Shown here piece by piece: positions 26,790 to 35,261 of a stretch of 64,000 nucleotides of DNA; the stretch's first letter is position 1, and each line of letters starts with the position of its first letter. The notes under the pieces are model-generated. The model worked only from the letters and a program-made list of their open reading frames with translations, was not told the DNA's origin and ran no database searches. This DNA comes from Pseudomonadota bacterium (GTDB taxonomy: Bacteria > Pseudomonadota > Alphaproteobacteria > Rhizobiales > Phreatobacteraceae), in the NCBI GenBank assembly GCA_020161695.1, contig JAIUOO010000021.1, positions 1-64,000 on the forward strand, written 5' to 3'. The position numbers and the translations under genes were made by a program.

Positions 26790-28424
26790 GTGATCCTGCC
26801 AACGAATGCGGGTTGCGTGGTCTTAGGCGGGGCGGTGGTGCGCGCAGGCTCGGGGTCAAGAAGCCTCATCTGGATGGCTGCGACGATCGTCGCCGTCATG
26901 ATGCCTGTTGGCGCCTTCCTCGGCGCCGAGGCATGGCTCGCCCGTTCGCTCAATCAGCACTTGCGCGAGACCGCGCAGATGATCGTCCAGCGCATCGACG
27001 GCTCCATCGAGCGTGCGGTTCTGGCGCTTCGCGACGCGGATTCGCGCGGCCTCGACGAATGCCTGCCCGAAGACCGCGAGGCGATGCGGCTGCTGGTGTT
27101 CGAGTCGCCGGTCCTCAAGGAGGTCGCGGTCCTCGACGCCAACGGCGCGATCCGCTGCAACAATATCGGCAGCCTGGTGCAGATCACCTCGGCCTCGACC
27201 CCCTTCGTCACTCGCGACCGCCGCCTGTCGCTGGCGGTGGTCGTCGCGCGCGGGCCGCACGCGCGCGCGTTGCGCGTCATCTGGCGCTCGAGCGAGACGA
27301 ACGCCGTCGGCGGTCTCGTTTCGGTCGGCCTTTTCGTGCCCTACCAGTCGGTCCACGATTCCAACATCGGACTGGGCATCGACATCGAGGTGACGCCCGG
27401 CGGCAAACTGGTGTCCATGCGGGGCCCTGGCGGCGTCGAGGGCAGTCTCGATGTCAACGCGGTGATCGCCTCCCGGTCATTTCCCGTGCAGGTGACGGTC
27501 ACCGCCTCCGAAGGCGCATGGCGCAACCGCGACGGCTGGATGGTCATGCTGGCGACCGTGCTGGGGGCTATACTCGGCCTCCTGATCGCCGGCCTGATGC
27601 TGCTCGCCGGCCGCCGCGGCGACCCGATGGTCGGCATGCGGCAGGCGCTCGCCGGCGGCGAGTTCATTCCCTACTACCAGCCGATCCTCGACATCGACAC
27701 CGGCCGGATCGTCGGCTGCGAGGTGCTGGTGCGCTGGCGCAAGCCCGACGGCACGATGATCTCGCCCGGAGCCTTCATCGGCGAGGCCGAGCGCTCCGGC
27801 TTCATCTTCCCGCTGACGCTCGAGGTCATGCGGCAGGCGGCGGCCGAGCTCGGACCGTCCTACCGCAACCGCCCGGAGCTGAAGTGCGGCTTCAACCTGT
27901 GCGCCGCCCATTTCCGCGACGAGACCATCATCTCCGACGTGGTCGCCATTTTCGGCAGTGCCGACGTGAAGCTGTCGCAGGTGCTGCTGGAGGTGACGGA
28001 GCGCGACCCCCTGCCGGATATGGACGTGGCGCGGGCGATCATCGCGCGGTTCCAGGACATGGGCGTGCGCGTCGCGCTCGACGACGTCGGCACCGGCCAC
28101 GGCGGCATGAGCTATCTCCTCAAGCTGCGCGTCGACGTCATGAAGATCGACAAGCTGTTCATCGACGCGCTCGGTGCCGAGCGTCAGTCGACGGCCATCG
28201 TCGACAGCCTGATCGACCTCGCGGCCCACCTGAACATGGACGTGGTCGCGGAGGGCGTGGAGACCTTCGACCAGGTCGAGGCGCTGCGCCGGCGCGGCGT
28301 CCGCAGCGCGCAGGGCTATGTGTTCGCGCCGCCGCTGCCGGGTTCGTCCTATGTGCAACTGGTCGAGGCCATGGAGCCGGTGGCCGAAGTGCAGGCGCCG
28401 ATCAGGAAGGCGCTGCGCGGCTGA
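26790..28424 (+). CDS. Membrane-bound EAL-domain c-di-GMP phosphodiesterase with CSS sensor
   Basis: This 544-residue protein has a membrane helix near residues 28-46, a periplasmic segment with two cysteines (Cys91, Cys123) as in CSS-motif redox sensors, a second helix (about 252-274), and a cytoplasmic EAL domain (about 285-535). The catalytic set is present: Glu311 (the motif reads EVL, not EAL), Asn369, Glu401, Asp431-Asp432, Lys452 and Glu488, so it should hydrolyse c-di-GMP. In such proteins the periplasmic disulfide state controls activity. The start is a GTG at 26790; an ATG at 26874 would cut into the first helix. Confidence 0.88.
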   Translation: MILPTNAGCVVLGGAVVRAGSGSRSLIWMAATIVAVMMPVGAFLGAEAWLARSLNQHLRETAQMIVQRIDGSIERAVLALRDADSRGLDECLPEDREAMRLLVFESPVLKEVAVLDANGAIRCNNIGSLVQITSASTPFVTRDRRLSLAVVVARGPHARALRVIWRSSETNAVGGLVSVGLFVPYQSVHDSNIGLGIDIEVTPGGKLVSMRGPGGVEGSLDVNAVIASRSFPVQVTVTASEGAWRNRDGWMVMLATVLGAILGLLIAGLMLLAGRRGDPMVGMRQALAGGEFIPYYQPILDIDTGRIVGCEVLVRWRKPDGTMISPGAFIGEAERSGFIFPLTLEVMRQAAAELGPSYRNRPELKCGFNLCAAHFRDETIISDVVAIFGSADVKLSQVLLEVTERDPLPDMDVARAIIARFQDMGVRVALDDVGTGHGGMSYLLKLRVDVMKIDKLFIDALGAERQSTAIVDSLIDLAAHLNMDVVAEGVETFDQVEALRRRGVRSAQGYVFAPPLPGSSYVQLVEAMEPVAEVQAPIRKALRG

Positions 28425-28876
28425 TCGGCCCCAGCCGCGGACGACCCTCGAAGACTGTCTGGAAAGGCCGCGTAGGGCCTGAAGGGCATGCCCAGCATGG
28501 AGGAGGTGCGTCCTTCGAGGCGAGAGCCGAAGCTCTCGCACCTCAGGATGAGGAAGTGAGGGACTGGCATACGGGGTCGTTAGGAGCGATGCCGCTTTCG
28601 CTTCATCGACCCAGGTGCGATCCACCATCCTCCTCATCCTGAGGTGCGAGCGCAGCGAGCCTCGAAGGACGTACTTTCCTTCATTGCAAGCGCGACCTTC
28701 TCAAACAGCCTCCGAGAAAGTGGGCGCCGGGGCTGAGGCTATTGAGGCCGACCGTGGCCGCGAGGCCGGTTGAATCGGAATCAGAGCGTCATTGTTGCCG
28801 GCCAAGCCGTTGATCCGGCGCGACTTTCATGCTCCGCCTTGAATCGATGACTGAGCCGCGACGGCGGGCTGCGGGG
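28425..28876. other. Gene-free space with a large inverted repeat
   Basis: This 452-bp space lies between two convergent genes (the EAL protein and slt). Its main content is the inverted pair annotated at 28509-28671. I see no convincing reading frame with a ribosome site and nothing resembling a tRNA or other known RNA gene. Confidence 0.6.
28509..28671. repeat. Inverted pair of a second palindromic element type
   Basis: Two related copies face each other: 28509-28554 (CGTCCTTCGAGG through CACCTCAGGATGAGGA) and 28631-28671 (TCCTCATCCTGAGG through CTCGAAGGACG). Each has its own inner hairpin (GAGAGC/GCTCTC in the left copy, GCTCGC/GCGAGC-type in the right). The arms would form a long hairpin with a roughly 75-nt loop in RNA. 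This element type is common in Hyphomicrobiales genomes, and the space is between convergent genes. Confidence 0.85.
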
Positions 28877-30967
28877 TCAGTTCGGCCGGCCGCGCCGGAG
28901 GTCGGCCTCGATGCGGAGACCGTGGCTGTTCTCCAGCCGCGCCCGATAGACCTGCACATTCTCCATCACCCGTTGGACGTAGTTGCGCGTCTCGGTGAAC
29001 GGAATGCGCTCGACCCAGTCGACGGGGTCGACGCGCGGGTCGCGCGGGTCGCCATACTTTTCGATCCACTCGCGCGCGCGGCTGCGTCCGGCATTGTAGG
29101 CGACGAAGGTCAGGATGTAGCTGCCATTGAACTCGGCGATCAGTTCGCCGAGATGCGCCGCGCCCACGCGCGCGTTGTAGGCGGGGTCGGAGGTCAGGCG
29201 GCCCTGGTCGAAGGGCAGGCCATAGGTCCGGGCCGTGGCGCGGGCCGTCGCCGGCATCAGCTGGAGGAGACCGCGGGCTCCGGCATGGCTCATGGCACGC
29301 GCGTCGAAGGTCGATTCCTGCCGCGCGATGGCGAAGACCACCGAACGGTCCACCGGCGGGCCGGCATGGGCGTAGGAGGGAATGCCCATGGTCGGGAAGG
29401 CGTGGGTGTCGAAGGGCAGGCCGCGATTGTTGGCGAGCTTGCCGAGCGTCGTGACGCCGCGCGCGTCGCCGCTGCGCGCCGCAACCTCGGCGGCGGCATA
29501 GAGCGTGCCATGGTCGCTGGCCCTGAGCCCGAGATCGGCGAGGATCGCGCGGGCCATGTCCCGCTCGTCAAGCCGATAGAGCAGGTTGAGCGCCCGCGCA
29601 TAGGCGCCGCTCGACGGGGTCGTGTCCTGCGGACGGCGGATCGGCAGGGTGTCGAGGCCGAGCTTGGCGCGGGCGAGCTGGCCGTAATAGTGGGTCGAGT
29701 GGCGGCCGGCGGCCTCGTAGGCCGCGCGCGCCTGCGCCTGATGACCCTGAGCCTCGTGGCCGCGACCGATCCAATAATAGGCGCGCGACAGCGACATCGG
29801 CGTGTTGGCGGCATGACGGGCCGCCTCGAAATGGCGCAAAGCCGCGCCGGCATCGTTGAGATGGCGCAGCGCCAGCCAGCCGGCGTGGAACTCGGCATCG
29901 ACCCGCGCCGCGCCGCCACGGACGGCATGGGTTGTCGCCACCTGATAGGCGAGGCGAGCCTTGCCGGCGTCGAGCAGCTTGCGGACCATGACGCGGCGCT
30001 CGGTCCACCAGTCCTCCGGCTTGCCGAGGACGGCGGGATCGCGCGGGGCATTGATCAGGATGGCGGCGGCCTCGTCGGCCCGGTCCTCGCGGCGCAGCCA
30101 CTGGGCGCGGGCGAAGAGATAGGCGGGATCGCGATGCAGGGACGCCGGCACCGCCGCGAGCAGGGCGCCGCCATTCGTGCGCCGCGCGCCGATGGCGAGG
30201 AAGGCGCGGGCGAGCGCCACCTGCCCGGCGCCGAGCCGCTGCGCCGCCCGCATGGCGGTCGCGTCCTGGCTGTCGTGCAGCATGTGGTCGAGCCGGGCCT
30301 TGTGGTCGGCTGATGTCAGCGAGCCGCTGAAGGCCGAGAGCAGGCGCTGCTCGGTATCGGCGGAAAGGTCGAAGCTGCGCCAGGTTTCGCGGGCAAGGCG
30401 CACGGCCCGGTCGTTGTCGCCGCCCTGCTTCAGCGCGATGGCGAGCGCGATGCGGCCCTTGGCGGAGGAGGGCTGGCGATGGGCGAAATAGGCGCGGACC
30501 TCGGAGGCCGCGATATTGTCCTCAAGCAGGGAGCCTTCGGCGCGCATGCGTATGCGCTGGGCGCCGGGGAAGCTCGGATTCTCCCGCAGGAAGGCGGCAA
30601 GGCGCGGAAAGCCGATGCTGTCGCTGGAGCGCAGGATCGCCCATTCGGCGACGACCTTCGCCACGGGGTCGGCGATCTGGGCGCGCGTCGCGGTCGCCTG
30701 CTCGATGCGGCCGGCGCGGGCGGCGGCAATCACCTGTCCGAGGCGCGTGACATCGGCCTCGCTCGCGGCGCCACCGGCCGGCCGCCAGGCGCGCTCCGAC
30801 GGCGAGATCGAGGCGGTCGTCTCGGGAGCCGCGGCATAGGCCTGTGCCGTCGCGGGAACGGCGTCCATCTCGGACTGGCCGTTGGCGCAGCCGGCCGCAA
30901 CGAGCGCGGTAAGGGCGACGCCGGCCATGAGGGCGAGACGCGGCACGGGGAAAAAGGTCGGCGCCAT
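28877..30967 (-). CDS. slt: Soluble lytic murein transglycosylase (Slt family)
   Basis: The protein cleaves glycan strands to 1,6-anhydromuropeptides in the periplasm. From the ATG at 30967 it has 696 residues; an ATG 24 bp upstream only lengthens the leader. The N-terminus is a hydrophobic signal ending LVAAGC, a possible lipoprotein signal though the -3 residue is Ala. A long alpha-helical superhelix (about 50-520) precedes the C-terminal transglycosylase domain, where the catalytic Glu is near residue 551 in ARQESTFD, followed by GARGLLQLMP and AYNAGRSRA. The layout matches E. coli Slt70 with a slightly longer body. Confidence 0.93.
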   Translation of the reverse strand: MAPTFFPVPRLALMAGVALTALVAAGCANGQSEMDAVPATAQAYAAAPETTASISPSERAWRPAGGAASEADVTRLGQVIAAARAGRIEQATATRAQIADPVAKVVAEWAILRSSDSIGFPRLAAFLRENPSFPGAQRIRMRAEGSLLEDNIAASEVRAYFAHRQPSSAKGRIALAIALKQGGDNDRAVRLARETWRSFDLSADTEQRLLSAFSGSLTSADHKARLDHMLHDSQDATAMRAAQRLGAGQVALARAFLAIGARRTNGGALLAAVPASLHRDPAYLFARAQWLRREDRADEAAAILINAPRDPAVLGKPEDWWTERRVMVRKLLDAGKARLAYQVATTHAVRGGAARVDAEFHAGWLALRHLNDAGAALRHFEAARHAANTPMSLSRAYYWIGRGHEAQGHQAQARAAYEAAGRHSTHYYGQLARAKLGLDTLPIRRPQDTTPSSGAYARALNLLYRLDERDMARAILADLGLRASDHGTLYAAAEVAARSGDARGVTTLGKLANNRGLPFDTHAFPTMGIPSYAHAGPPVDRSVVFAIARQESTFDARAMSHAGARGLLQLMPATARATARTYGLPFDQGRLTSDPAYNARVGAAHLGELIAEFNGSYILTFVAYNAGRSRAREWIEKYGDPRDPRVDPVDWVERIPFTETRNYVQRVMENVQVYRARLENSHGLRIEADLRRGRPN

Positions 30968-31379
30968 TGGGGGATCCGTCCTGATACGCAACGCGGGCGG
31001 CCCTCATCCGCAGGCGGAATATGGCCAATGAAGGGTCGTTATCAGGCCGTTTTCCTTAGCGAGTCCTGAACGGGGCCGGGAAAATCAGGGCGTCGTGGTT
31101 AAGGGTGCGTTGACGTGGCGAGGCCGGGCGGTGGCGAGAGACAAGGAATGTTTGCCTAGCGTAACGCTCTGTGCTATGGTTTCAGGTATGTTCCGAGAGG
31201 TGGGGCAGAAGTGGTTCTGGCTCTCCGCATCGCGGGCGCCATCAACTCTGCGAATGCCACCGATTACCGGACTTTACGGCTTTCGATCTTGACGTTCCCG
31301 CCTTCTGAAGGCTTTGTGACCGACCTTTTGCCGGGCACGCCCATTGCGTTCGCCCGTTCGCCTCGCCGGAGATCCAACC
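30968..31379. other. Intergenic space between slt and dapA
   Basis: This 412-bp space is divergent (slt leftward, dapA rightward) and must hold both promoters. Small frames occur but lack a ribosome site or recognisable product. A promoter-like pair is noted at 31152-31180. No riboswitch was recognised. Confidence 0.5.
31152..31180 (+). promoter_or_regulatory. Candidate sigma-70-type promoter for dapA
   Basis: TTGCCT and TATGGT are separated by exactly 17 bp, each matching four of six consensus positions. It lies 200 bp before the dapA start, which would give a long leader. Prediction by eye only. Confidence 0.35.
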
Positions 31380-32264
31380 ATGACAGTCACGTTCAAGGGA
31401 TCGATGCCCGCCCTCGTCACGCCGTTCAAGGACGGCAAGCTCGACGAGAAGGGCTTCCGCGCCCATGTGAACTGGGTGATCGAGGAAGGCTCGCACGGCA
31501 TCGTGCCGGTGGGCACGACGGGCGAGAGCCCGACCATGAACCATGACGAGCACAAGCAGGTCATCGTCTGGGCCGTGGAGGAGGCGAGGGGCCGCGTGCC
31601 GGTGATCGCCGGGGCCGGCTCGAACAATACGCGGGACGCGATCGAGTTCTCCGAGCATGCCGAGAAGGTCGGCGCGCAGGCGCTGCTGCATGTCACGCCC
31701 TATTACAACAAGCCGAACCAGGAAGGGCTGTTCCAGCACTTCAAGGCGGTTGCCGAGGCCACCTCGCTGCCGATCTTCATCTACAACATCCCGCCGCGCT
31801 CGGTGATCGACATGACGGTCGAGACCATGGCGCGCCTCGCCGAGATCAAGAACATCGTCGGCGTCAAGGACGCGACCGCGAAGCTCGACCGCGTCTCGGC
31901 CCAGCGCGAGGCCTGCGGCCGCGACTTCATCCAGCTCTCCGGCGAGGACGGCACCGCGCTCGCCCACATGGCCCATGGCGGCCACGGCTGCATCTCGGTG
32001 ACGGCCAATGTCGCGCCGCGCCTCTGCGCCGAGTTCCAGAACGCCTGCCTCGCCGGCAACTACGCCAAGGCGCTGGAGATCCAGGACAAGCTGTTCCCGC
32101 TGCACCAGGCGGTGTTCCTCGAGCCGAGCCCGGCTCCGTCCAAGGCGGCGCTGGCCATGCTCGGCCGGATGTCGGAGGAAACCCGCCTGCCGATCGTGCC
32201 GGTGACGGCCGCGACCAAGGACGCGCTCAAGAAGGCGCTGGTCCATGCCGGCCTGATGAACTGA
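31380..32264 (+). CDS. dapA: 4-hydroxy-tetrahydrodipicolinate synthase
   Basis: DapA condenses pyruvate with aspartate semialdehyde, the first committed step to lysine and diaminopimelate for peptidoglycan. The ATG at 31380, preceded by GGAGA, gives 294 residues. The Schiff-base lysine is Lys163 (VGVKDATAKL), the catalytic tyrosine Tyr135 (IYNIPPR), and GTTGESPT lies at 45-52. It is followed 19 bp later by smpB, a usual alphaproteobacterial order. Confidence 0.96.
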   Translation: MTVTFKGSMPALVTPFKDGKLDEKGFRAHVNWVIEEGSHGIVPVGTTGESPTMNHDEHKQVIVWAVEEARGRVPVIAGAGSNNTRDAIEFSEHAEKVGAQALLHVTPYYNKPNQEGLFQHFKAVAEATSLPIFIYNIPPRSVIDMTVETMARLAEIKNIVGVKDATAKLDRVSAQREACGRDFIQLSGEDGTALAHMAHGGHGCISVTANVAPRLCAEFQNACLAGNYAKALEIQDKLFPLHQAVFLEPSPAPSKAALAMLGRMSEETRLPIVPVTAATKDALKKALVHAGLMN

Positions 32265-32283
32265 CGGGATCGTCGCAGGGATC

Positions 32284-32757
32284 ATGGCCGCCAAGCAGGA
32301 CCCGAACGTCAAGCTGATCGCCGACAACCGGCGTGGCCGCTTCGACTACGAGATCCTCGAAACCTTCGAGGCCGGCATCCAGCTGACCGGCACGGAGGTG
32401 AAGTCGTTGCGCGCCGCCAAGGCGACCATCGGCGAAAGCTATGCCGGGCCCTCGGGCGAGGAATTCTTCCTGTTCAACTGCAATATCCCGGAATATCTGC
32501 AGGCGAACCGCTTCAACCACGAGCCGAAACGGCCGCGCCGCCTGCTGCTGCACAAGCGCGAGATCGCCAAGCTGACCGGTGCGGTGCAGCGCGACGGGCT
32601 GACCGTCGTGCCGCTCAAGCTCTATTTCAACGAGAAGGGCCGCGCGAAGCTGCAGCTGGCGCTCGCGCGCGGCAAGAAGCTTCACGACAAGCGCGAGACC
32701 GAGAAGAAGCGCGACTGGCAGCGCGACCAGGCGCGGATCATGCGCGACCGCGGGTAA
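32284..32757 (+). CDS. smpB: SsrA-binding protein SmpB
   Basis: SmpB delivers tmRNA to stalled ribosomes for trans-translation. The 157-residue protein has the expected OB-fold segments (IADNRRGRFDYEI, GIQLTGTEVKSLR, FFLFNCNIPEY) and the basic helical tail KKLHDKRETEKKRDWQR that enters the mRNA channel. It lies 19 bp after dapA and probably shares its transcript. The tmRNA gene itself was not found in the window. Confidence 0.97.
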   Translation: MAAKQDPNVKLIADNRRGRFDYEILETFEAGIQLTGTEVKSLRAAKATIGESYAGPSGEEFFLFNCNIPEYLQANRFNHEPKRPRRLLLHKREIAKLTGAVQRDGLTVVPLKLYFNEKGRAKLQLALARGKKLHDKRETEKKRDWQRDQARIMRDRG

Positions 32758-32799
32758 GCCAACCCTCCGAGGGAGCGTTCGGAGAATCACAGTCCTCGC

Positions 32800-32888
32800 C
32801 GTCATGGCCGGGCTTGGCCCGGCCATCCACGACTTGAACACGGCGCGGAAGGAATTCGTGGATGTCCGGGCCAAGCCCGGGCATGACG
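32800..32888. repeat. Dispersed two-hairpin palindromic element, copy B
   Basis: This 89-bp copy starts CGTCATGGCCGGGC and ends CGGGCATGACG, closely matching the element at 13813-13902. It lies 42 bp after the smpB stop, before the VOC gene, and could act as a 3' end structure. Confidence 0.85.
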
Positions 32889-32953
32889 ACGAGGTTGCGT
32901 TTGATCGTATGGCGCAGCCGCAAAAAGCGTCCCGCAAATGAAGGAACGACCCC

Positions 32954-33340
32954 TTGGCCTTCAAGCTCGACCATGTGGTGATCCACGTCAGCGACTGGGA
33001 ACGGTCCAACGCCTTCTACCGCGACGTGCTCGGCGCCGAGGTCGTGCCCCGTGGCGCAGGCTTCGCCTACCGGATCGGCGACATCCGCCTGAACTGCCAT
33101 GGCCCGGGCATCGGCAAGGTCAACGCGGTCGCGCGGGTGCCGGTCATGCCCGGCAATTCCGATATCTGCTTCGAATGGGAAGGGCCGATTGCCGGGGCGG
33201 CGGCCCATCTCGACCGCCATGGCGTTGCGGTCGAACTCGGGCCGGTGGCGACCAACGGGGTGAGGGGATCTGCGACCAGCGTCTATTTCCGCGATCCCGA
33301 CGGCTCGCTGCTGGAGTTCCTCAGCTACGCCAAGGCCTGA
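32954..33340 (+). CDS. VOC (glyoxalase/bleomycin-resistance) family protein
   Basis: This 128-residue protein has the paired beta-alpha-beta repeats of the VOC superfamily: LDHVVIHVSDWERSNAFYRDVLG at the N-terminus and SVYFRDPDGSLLEFLSY at the C-terminus. Metal-ligand positions (His near residue 7 and Glu in LLEFLSY) are present. The start appears to be a TTG at 32954 after AAGGAAC; the nearby ATG at 32938 is out of frame. Substrate is unknown: VOC proteins include dioxygenases, glyoxalases and resistance proteins. Confidence 0.85.
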   Translation: MAFKLDHVVIHVSDWERSNAFYRDVLGAEVVPRGAGFAYRIGDIRLNCHGPGIGKVNAVARVPVMPGNSDICFEWEGPIAGAAAHLDRHGVAVELGPVATNGVRGSATSVYFRDPDGSLLEFLSYAKA

Positions 33341-33350
33341 CGCAGCCGAC

Positions 33351-33379
33351 AAAAAAGCCCCGCCTGGGCGGGCGGGGCT
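33351..33379 (-). terminator. Rho-independent terminator for the sod gene
   Basis: AGCCCCGCC pairs with GGCGGGGCT across a six-base loop. Read on the minus strand the stem is followed by a run of T (positions 33356-33351), so it ends transcripts from the superoxide dismutase gene 39 bp upstream. Confidence 0.85.
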
Positions 33380-33417
33380 TGAAGGAGGTCATGCGGCAGG
33401 CGGAATGCGCGGGTCCG

Positions 33418-34137
33418 TCAGGCCATGGCCTTCTGGAAATTGGCGGCGGCCTTGTCCCAGTTGACGACGTTCCACCAGGTGGTGACGTAGTCCGGGCGGC
33501 GGTTCTGGTATTTCAGGTAGTAGGCGTGCTCCCACACGTCGATGCCCATGACCACGCCCTTGACGTTGTCCATCAGCGGGTTGTCCTGGTTCGGCGTCGA
33601 GACGACGGCGAGCTTGCCGTCGCGGCCGACCACCAGCCAGCCCCAGCCAGAGCCGAAGCGGCCGACGGAAGCCTGGTTGAACTGCTGGCGCATCTTGTCG
33701 ACATCACCGAAGGCCGCGTTGATCGCCTGGGCGAGCGCGCCGGAAGGCTGCTTGGCGCCGCCGGGCGTCATGATGTCCCAGAAGTGCACGTGGTTCCAAT
33801 AGCCGCCGAGCGCGTTGCGGACGCCGGTGCGCAGGTTCTCCGGCACCTTCGACAGCTCGCGCAGCACCTGCTCGGTATTGGCGGGCTTCAGGTCGGCATA
33901 GGTCTGCGAGGCGTTGTTGAGACCGGCGAGGAAGGCGGCGTGATGGCGGGAGTGATGGATCTCCATCGTCATCTTGTCGATATGCGGCTCGAGCGCGTCA
34001 TAGGCGTAGCCGACCGGCGGCAGGGTGAACGGGCCGGCGGCGGCCTGCGCGAAGACCTTGTGGGAGGCGGGGATCGACATGGCCGCGCCGACGGCGGCCG
34101 CGGTTCCGAAAAGCTTGAGGGCGTGGCGGCGGTTCAT
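33418..34137 (-). CDS. Exported Fe/Mn superoxide dismutase
   Basis: The enzyme dismutates superoxide. The ATG at 34137 (GGAGA upstream) gives 239 residues starting MNRRHALKLFG, a twin-arginine signal with a hydrophobic stretch ending around FAQAAAG, so the protein is probably folded and metallated in the cytoplasm and exported by Tat. Metal ligands are His61, His116, Asp200 and His204. The GSGWGWLV and WEHAYYLKY segments are intact. Most cytosolic SodB/SodA have no signal, so periplasmic location is the notable feature. Fe versus Mn cannot be decided here. Confidence 0.92.
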   Translation of the reverse strand: MNRRHALKLFGTAAAVGAAMSIPASHKVFAQAAAGPFTLPPVGYAYDALEPHIDKMTMEIHHSRHHAAFLAGLNNASQTYADLKPANTEQVLRELSKVPENLRTGVRNALGGYWNHVHFWDIMTPGGAKQPSGALAQAINAAFGDVDKMRQQFNQASVGRFGSGWGWLVVGRDGKLAVVSTPNQDNPLMDNVKGVVMGIDVWEHAYYLKYQNRRPDYVTTWWNVVNWDKAAANFQKAMA

Positions 34138-34240
34138 CGTGTTCTCTCCCGTGAATCGGACCGGCAATGTGCGGCTGGTCGTCATGGGAACACCTAGCGC
34201 CATAATTGTGGATGCCGCAGGGGCAGTCACGAAACCGTGA

Positions 34241-34552
34241 TCAGAACAGGCCGCCGGCGAAGATCGACCACGGAATCCAGGGCATGACGGCGTCGGTCGC
34301 GATCGCGACCGCGACGGCCCCGAGCACGGCGCCCAACGGCAGCCAGCGGCCGAGGATGCCGAGCGCCAGCGCCGGCAGGACCAGCGCGAGGAAGTAGGCG
34401 GTGGCGAGGATGGCGCCGAGCATCTCGAAGCCGTCGCGCCGGGGCGGCGGGACCATCAGCACCCTGACGCAGACGCCGAGCCAGAAGAGCGTGCCGATGG
34501 CGGCGGCGAGGAGCACCGCGATGCGCAGGTTGCGGCGGGTGAGGGTGGTCAT
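34241..34552 (-). CDS. Small three-helix membrane protein
   Basis: From the ATG at 34552 this 103-residue protein has three probable membrane helices (about 10-30, 40-68 and 70-98) and no recognised domain; a larger upstream frame shadows the glycosylase gene. Its codon use resembles neighbours. It lies 61 bp from the glycosylase gene on the same strand and may be co-transcribed. Function unknown. Confidence 0.6.
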   Translation of the reverse strand: MTTLTRRNLRIAVLLAAAIGTLFWLGVCVRVLMVPPPRRDGFEMLGAILATAYFLALVLPALALGILGRWLPLGAVLGAVAVAIATDAVMPWIPWSIFAGGLF

Positions 34553-34613
34553 GGCGCCGCGCTTCCTCCGGTCATGCTGGCCGGACTTACGTAGGCGCGG
34601 CGGCCGAAAAGGT

Positions 34614-35255
34614 TCAGCCGCGGTCGAGATGGTCCCTGACGGCGGCGAACACCGCCCGGAACATCTCCGGCGTGAGCACCCCGGTATTCGTGTTGTAGCG
34701 CGAGCAATGATAGCTGGAGAAGACGGTGATGGACCCGGACATGGCCACCCCGCCATGGCGGAAGGGCAGGCGCGCGGGCTTTTCGCCGAGCGCCCTGACC
34801 GCGCTGTCATGGCCGATCTTGCCGAGCGTGACGATGGCCGACAGGCGCGGCATCGCGGCGATGGTCGCCGAGAGGAACGGCCGGCAGGTGTGGATTTCCT
34901 CCGTCGTCGGCTTGTTCTCGGGCGGCACGCAGCGCACGGCGTTGGTGATGCGCGTGCCGATCAGTTCGAGCCCGTCGTCGGGCCGCTCGTCATAGGTGCC
35001 CTTCGCGAAGCCGTAGGCGATCAGCGTCTCGTAGAGCAGGTCGCCGGCCCAGTCGCCGGTGAAGGGGCGGCCGGTCTTGTTGGCGCCCTGCAGCCCCGGC
35101 GCGAGCCCGACGATCAGCAGGCGTGCGTCGTCGGCGCCGAACGAGGGCACCGGCGCGTTGTGCCAGCCGGGACTGAGCGCGCGGTGCTTCTGCCTGAACG
35201 CGACAAGGCGCGGGCAGAGCGGGCAGTCCCGGCCCGGATTCTGCGGAACGGACAT
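34614..35255 (-). CDS. Family 5 uracil-DNA glycosylase (UdgB-like)
   Basis: This 213-residue Fe-S DNA-repair enzyme removes uracil (and often hypoxanthine or xanthine) from DNA. The motif GLAPGLQGANKTGRPFTGD (about 50-68) is characteristic of family 5, which lacks the catalytic Asp/Asn of family 4. Cysteines CPLCPR near the N-terminus, in VRCVPP and in IHTCRPF are the likely [4Fe-4S] ligands. The C-terminal active-site motif reads SYHCSRYNTNTG; family members more often have HPSR, so His-Cys is a small deviation. It lies 6 bp after the NYN gene stop. Confidence 0.87.
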   Translation of the reverse strand: MSVPQNPGRDCPLCPRLVAFRQKHRALSPGWHNAPVPSFGADDARLLIVGLAPGLQGANKTGRPFTGDWAGDLLYETLIAYGFAKGTYDERPDDGLELIGTRITNAVRCVPPENKPTTEEIHTCRPFLSATIAAMPRLSAIVTLGKIGHDSAVRALGEKPARLPFRHGGVAMSGSITVFSSYHCSRYNTNTGVLTPEMFRAVFAAVRDHLDRG

Positions 35256-35261
35256 GATGCG

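Noticed and set aside
31095..31292. Small open frame between slt and dapA
   Set aside because: No ribosome site, no recognisable product and codon pattern unlike neighbouring genes; lies in the dapA leader.
32800..32888. CRISPR-like repeat
   Set aside because: Only one copy here; relatives are 17-19 kb apart, are two-hairpin palindromes and have no spacers.
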